Source: an uncultured Dorea sp. (GTDB lineage Bacteria; Bacillota; Clostridia; Lachnospirales; Lachnospiraceae). Taken from it: a DNA stretch of 24,855 nucleotides. This document shows positions 22,105 to 24,855 of the stretch, piece after piece. Location: assembly GCA_900543415.1 (NCBI GenBank), contig UQRE01000035.1:1-24855 (forward strand). Reading direction: 5' to 3'. The number at the start of each line of letters is the position of its first letter. Position 1 is the stretch's first letter. Under the pieces are notes generated by a model, which saw only the letters and a program-made list of their open reading frames with translations, did not search any database and was not told where the DNA came from. The position numbers and the translations under genes are program-made.

Positions 22105-22858
22105 CCATCATCACTCCATTCTTCATAGTTTGTAAATCATTCGGCACTACCAGTTTCCAAGTATCATCATAACAGCCACCATCCTGGTCACGTGTAAGAT
22201 AACGCTTGCTTTTCCCAATTTGCTTCTTGCACTTTTCAAAGAACGAATCGGACAATCCCATTTGCTCCTTGTGCCGCCATAACAGATATCCCATCTTCTG
22301 ATACAAGAATTGGTTTTGATAAAGTTCCAAATACTTAAGCAGTCTTTTCTCCTGCATTCGGTGCACACTTTCCATATTCTGTACAACTTCTTCAATACCA
22401 GAAATCTTGTCCATATCCTTGATACTGTCCACAATAGTACGTTCCAAATTCGTTACAGCAATACCGCCGCTATAAGGAGGTTTCTCAATCCCTTCTGAAC
22501 TTTTCGATGCTACATAACAATACGTATAACCATCAAATGTAAAATCACGAAAGCTCGTCTCAGAAGATACATACACATCATAAAAGACCTGATCTGTAAT
22601 CCCGTAATATTCCATGGCTGTATGATGAGACACATAAGATGTCGGGGTAATATGACTGGCAATCTGAAAACGATTGGCAACCGGAGAACCAGTTTCTCCG
22701 CTAATACAGGTGTACATGTTATTACGAATCTTTGCCACCATACCATCTTTCATCAATCGCTTAATCGCGGAACGTGCGCTATCCATATTATTGTAAAACT
22801 CATTCACATCTTCCATATTGAAAATTGGCTTTTTCAACAGTTCGAAATATAGATTCAT
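22091..22858 (-). CDS. abiEi: AbiEi-family antitoxin/transcription regulator
   Basis: This 255-residue partner of AbiEii has an N-terminal winged helix (residues about 1-60: KPIFNMEDVNEFYNNMDSAR, then IKRLMKDGMVAKIRNNMYTC) and the AbiEi C-terminal region (THITPTSYVSHHTAMEYYG-like block at about 69-87, GIAVTNLERTIVDSI). AbiEi proteins repress their own operon and protect against the toxin without forming a stable complex (type IV mode in the best-studied cases). GGAGG precedes the ATG. It is the first gene of the two-gene operon, overlapping abiEii by 14 bases. It is complete. Confidence 0.93.
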   Translation of the reverse strand: MNLYFELLKKPIFNMEDVNEFYNNMDSARSAIKRLMKDGMVAKIRNNMYTCISGETGSPVANRFQIASHITPTSYVSHHTAMEYYGITDQVFYDVYVSSETSFRDFTFDGYTYCYVASKSSEGIEKPPYSGGIAVTNLERTIVDSIKDMDKISGIEEVVQNMESVHRMQEKRLLKYLELYQNQFLYQKMGYLLWRHKEQMGLSDSFFEKCKKQIGKSKRYLTRDQDGGCYDDTWKLVVPNDLQTMKNGVMMDADI

Positions 22859-22885
22859 GTTCCACCTCCGTTCAATTTATCATCA

Positions 22886-22927
22886 TTTTAGTTCTTACAC
22901 AAACCATTTTGTCAACCTTTTAAACCA
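22886..22927 (-). promoter_or_regulatory. Probable abiE promoter with direct repeats
   Basis: On the minus strand a perfect TTGACA (22911-22916) is followed by TAAAAT (22886-22891) after 19 bases, longer than ideal. The -35 is bracketed by two AAACCA copies (22902-22907 and 22922-22927, 20 bases apart), possible sites for AbiEi. A further short inverted repeat, TTTGGT-TTTC-ACCAAA, lies at 22974-22989. Confidence 0.45.
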
Positions 22928-23060
22928 ATGATACTCCCCTATCTTAGATTTGTCAAGTTTATATTTTTATCATTTTGGTTTTCACCAAAGCCATTACGAC
23001 GAAAATTCAAACTTTATGTTATCATAAACATAGTATTCTCATCCAAAATCAGTTTCATAC

Positions 23061-23104
23061 AAATAAAAAAACAGGTCTACTGAAGCGCTTACTCCAATAG
23101 ACCC
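23061..23104 (-). terminator. Terminator of the former endolysin gene
   Basis: On the minus strand GGTCTATTG pairs with CAGTAGACC (one G-T pair) and is followed closely by a run of seven T residues. It begins 12 bases after the lysin stop. From 22928 to 23060 I see no gene. Confidence 0.8.
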
Positions 23105-23115
23105 ATTTCCTCTAC

Positions 23116-23318
23116 TTATATACTCTTCGCATAATCCAAACTAATCCATCCGGCACCGCTTTTCAGCTTGCCCCACTTCGCTGCTCCCTCGCCATCCGCT
23201 TCTGCTATAATGGTAAATACACCAACACCCGTATATTTCCCAGTCTTATCATAATTCGTGCCCGGTCCTTTTATAATATTCAGGTTCTTAATGCCGACAC
23301 GCACACGGTAACCTTTGG
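23116..23318 (-). pseudogene. Phage endolysin, C-terminal SH3 domain only
   Basis: From about 23318 to the stop the frame reads YRVRVGIKNLNIIKGPGTNY, then GVGVFTIIAEADGEGAAKWG and KLKSGAGWISLDYAKSI, a complete bacterial SH3 (SH3_3) domain. This is the cell-wall-binding end of clostridial phage amidases. The catalytic domain is missing. Further upstream the open frame simply reads the transposase gene backwards (about 35 residues from an ATG at 23415), so it has no genuine start. The terminator at 23061-23104 is its own. It shows that prophage late genes once reached this far right. Confidence 0.85.
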
Positions 23319-24570
23319 ATATTTCATCAACGAAGTACTTCAGGATAAGATTGAAAACATTTTTAACGACATCAATCAAGCTATCTTCAACGAGGAGCAT
23401 GTGGATTTGCAACACATCTACATCGATGGTTCCAAGTTTGAAGCAAACGCCAACAAATATACCTGGGTTTGGAAGAAGGCTACCGAAAAGTTCCGTTACA
23501 AGCTTTATGAAAAAATCACTACGGAAATTGAGGAAATCAACACAGAAATCGCATGGAGTGGAGTACAGATTTCAACTAATTCTGAGTATGTACCAGATTA
23601 TCTGAATGAAATCATTGATCAGCTAGTGCTTTTATGGGATCTAGATATAAGTACATTTGTTTACGGAAGCGGAAAGAGAAAATCCAAAGAGCAGCGTCAT
23701 TATGAACATTTGACTGGTTTCTGTCAGAAACTTCAGGAATACATAGAAAGAATTGACATTTGTGGTCCTGATCGTAACAGCTATTCTAAAACAGATAAAT
23801 CAGCTACCTTTATGCGCATCAAAACGGATTACATGGGCAATGATCAGCTTCTGCCGGCATACAATGTACAGATTGGTGTAGCAGATGAATATATCGCAGT
23901 TGTTGATGTGAACCATTATCGTTCAGATATGGACTGTTTCATTCCTTTGATGGAGCACTTCAAACAAACTTATGGCTTCTATCCCAAGTATCCTGTGGCA
24001 GATGCTGGATATGGATCATATAACAACTATATTTTTTGCGAACAAAACGGAATTGAAAAGTATATGAAGTTTCCAATGTTTAAAAAGGAAACCAAGGATC
24101 GAAAGTATCATGAAGATCCATTTCGTGCAGTTAATTTTAGAATTGATGAACAAGGTGTCCTGAGATGTCCTAACGATAAAGCATTTCATCTTTTATACAG
24201 AAGAAGTGTGAGGGGAAATCAATACGGACGCAAGGAAGAACTGTATGAATGTGAAGATTGCAGTGGATGTCCATATGCAGAGAAATGTAAGAAAACAGAT
24301 AAAAATCGAACTATTCGGATCAATCAGGAACTCACTGCAATGCATCAGGAAGTAATCGAAAACTTAGAAAGTATTCATGGTGCGCTGTTACGAATGAACC
24401 GTTCGATACAAGCAGAAGGCGCTTTCGGAATCATGAAAAACGACCGTTGGTACAAGAGAATTGTCCGAAGAGGTATTAATTCGGTTAAACTAGAAGTTTT
24501 ACTTGTGGCAATAGGACATAATCTATATAAATATCAGAACAAAAAGATGAGAAATAGAACTGCCGCATAG
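23317..24570 (+). pseudogene. IS1182-type transposase, N-terminus truncated
   Basis: The only clear plus-strand gene. Reading is open from about 23317 (GYFINEVLQDKIENIF) and continues through YIDGSKFEANANKYTW (first catalytic Asp), YPVADAGYGSYNNYI (second Asp), the zinc-type CEDCSGCPYAEKC and QAEGAFGIMKNDRW (catalytic Glu), to NLYKYQNKKM. About 418 residues remain; family members are usually near 480-560, so roughly the first 100 residues with the DNA-binding region are lost at the junction with the endolysin. All three DDE residues are present, and an internal start at 23401 could give a 389-residue product, but loss of the N-terminus and left inverted repeat makes it immobile. No clear right-end repeat was identified in 24571-24650. 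Confidence 0.88.
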
Positions 24571-24658
24571 ATTCAAAAAGAGAATCTCTATGGGGTAGGG
24601 GAAGTGCGCCTTTTTAGCGTAGGATTCTAGCAATTTATACACAACAAAAGCAAAAAGA

Positions 24659-24703
24659 GGGATGCGAAAAAACTCAATCGAGTTTTTTCACATCCCCTTT
24701 TTT
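24659..24703. terminator. Strong bidirectional terminator between transposase and tRNA
   Basis: GGGATG-C-GAAAAAACTC and GAGTTTTTTC-A-CATCCC form a 16-pair stem with one mismatch and an AATC loop. TTTTTT follows on the plus strand and CTCTTTTTG on the minus strand. It can stop the tRNA transcript, whose 3' end is only a few bases away, and read-through from the transposase side. Confidence 0.9.
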
Positions 24704-24705
24704 AC

Positions 24706-24776
24706 CAGGGGATGAGGGAATCGAACCCCCGCCAAAGGTTTTGGAGACCCCTATCATACCACTTGACCAATCCCCT
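24706..24776 (-). tRNA. tRNA-Trp (anticodon CCA)
   Basis: The 71-base minus-strand gene folds as a full cloverleaf. The acceptor stem AGGGGAT/ATCCCCT is perfect. The D stem is GTCA/TGAT, the anticodon stem GGGGT/ACCTT with loop CTCCAAA (anticodon CCA), the variable loop TGGC, and the T stem GGGGG/CCCTC with loop TTCGATT. The discriminator is G, as expected for bacterial tRNA-Trp. CCA is not encoded and must be added after transcription. The 3' end points towards the mobile block on its left. Confidence 0.95.
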
Positions 24777-24799
24777 ATATGCACTTGTCGCACTAGATA

Positions 24800-24829
24800 T
24801 TTATACCACACATATAGGCGTTTTGTCAA
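24800..24829 (-). promoter_or_regulatory. tRNA-Trp promoter
   Basis: On the minus strand a perfect TTGACA (24824-24829) and TATAAA (24800-24805) are 18 bases apart, about 23 bases upstream of the tRNA 5' end. Confidence 0.75.
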
Positions 24830-24855
24830 TGTATATTTCATGTTTTATTATATTT

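Noticed and set aside
24706..24776. A duplicated tRNA-Trp 3' end (attL/attR pair) at the left border of the mobile block.
   Set aside because: I scanned the left part of the window for a repeat of the tRNA 3' end and did not see one, so an integration site at this tRNA remains an inference.
1..24855. CRISPR array.
   Set aside because: No regularly spaced direct repeats with unique spacers were seen.

Overview
The window looks like accessory DNA from a low-GC Clostridia chromosome, most likely Lachnospiraceae. The evidence is strong AGGAGG ribosome-binding sites, TTGACA/TATAAT promoters, low GC, and relatives (VbhA-like antitoxin, DUF2815 phage block, IS1182-type transposase, long HsdM) typical of gut Clostridia. 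This is an inference from sequence character, not a database match. Almost every gene lies on the minus strand; the exception is a truncated transposase near the right end.

Layout, left to right. (1) 40-1811: small accessory genes. A promoter at 1299-1327 drives a tiny membrane protein, a MmcQ/YjbR protein, a GNAT acetyltransferase and a 32-codon peptide. Upstream of them lie an orphan VbhA-type antitoxin and a small Cys-rich protein. (2) 1871-10842: a heavily deleted prophage. Five phage genes survive only as fragments joined to one another: integrase C-terminus, family A DNA polymerase N-terminus, DUF2815 C-terminus, large terminase C-terminus, and portal fused to a tail protein. Apparently complete genes are the KilAC antirepressor, a sigma-like protein and a small membrane protein. 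Between terminase and portal sits an autonomous cargo ('moron') pair, a DUF3990 ADP-ribosyltransferase-like toxin candidate and an HTH partner, with its own promoter and two matched palindromic operators. (3) 11147-20778: an intact type I restriction-modification operon (HTH protein, hsdM, hsdS, hsdR) that continues by overlapping frames into two zinc metallopeptidase genes, YgjP/DUF45-like and ImmA/IrrE-like. (4) 21110-22916: a complete AbiE-type abortive infection pair. (5) 23061-24570: the SH3 tail of a phage endolysin colliding with an N-terminally truncated IS1182-type transposase. (6) 24659-24829: a bidirectional terminator and a complete tRNA-Trp(CCA) with its promoter.

Taken together, phage remnants flank the defence cargo on both sides (endolysin on the right, sigma/terminase/portal/polymerase/integrase on the left) and a tRNA gene bounds the right end. 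This suggests a phage-derived island at a tRNA-Trp locus, whose phage genes have been cut away while three defence or toxin-antitoxin modules were kept open and regulated. The two features most worth following up are the two metallopeptidases coupled translationally to the R-M operon, and the series of clean gene-to-gene deletion joints with a gene order that a single linear prophage would not give.
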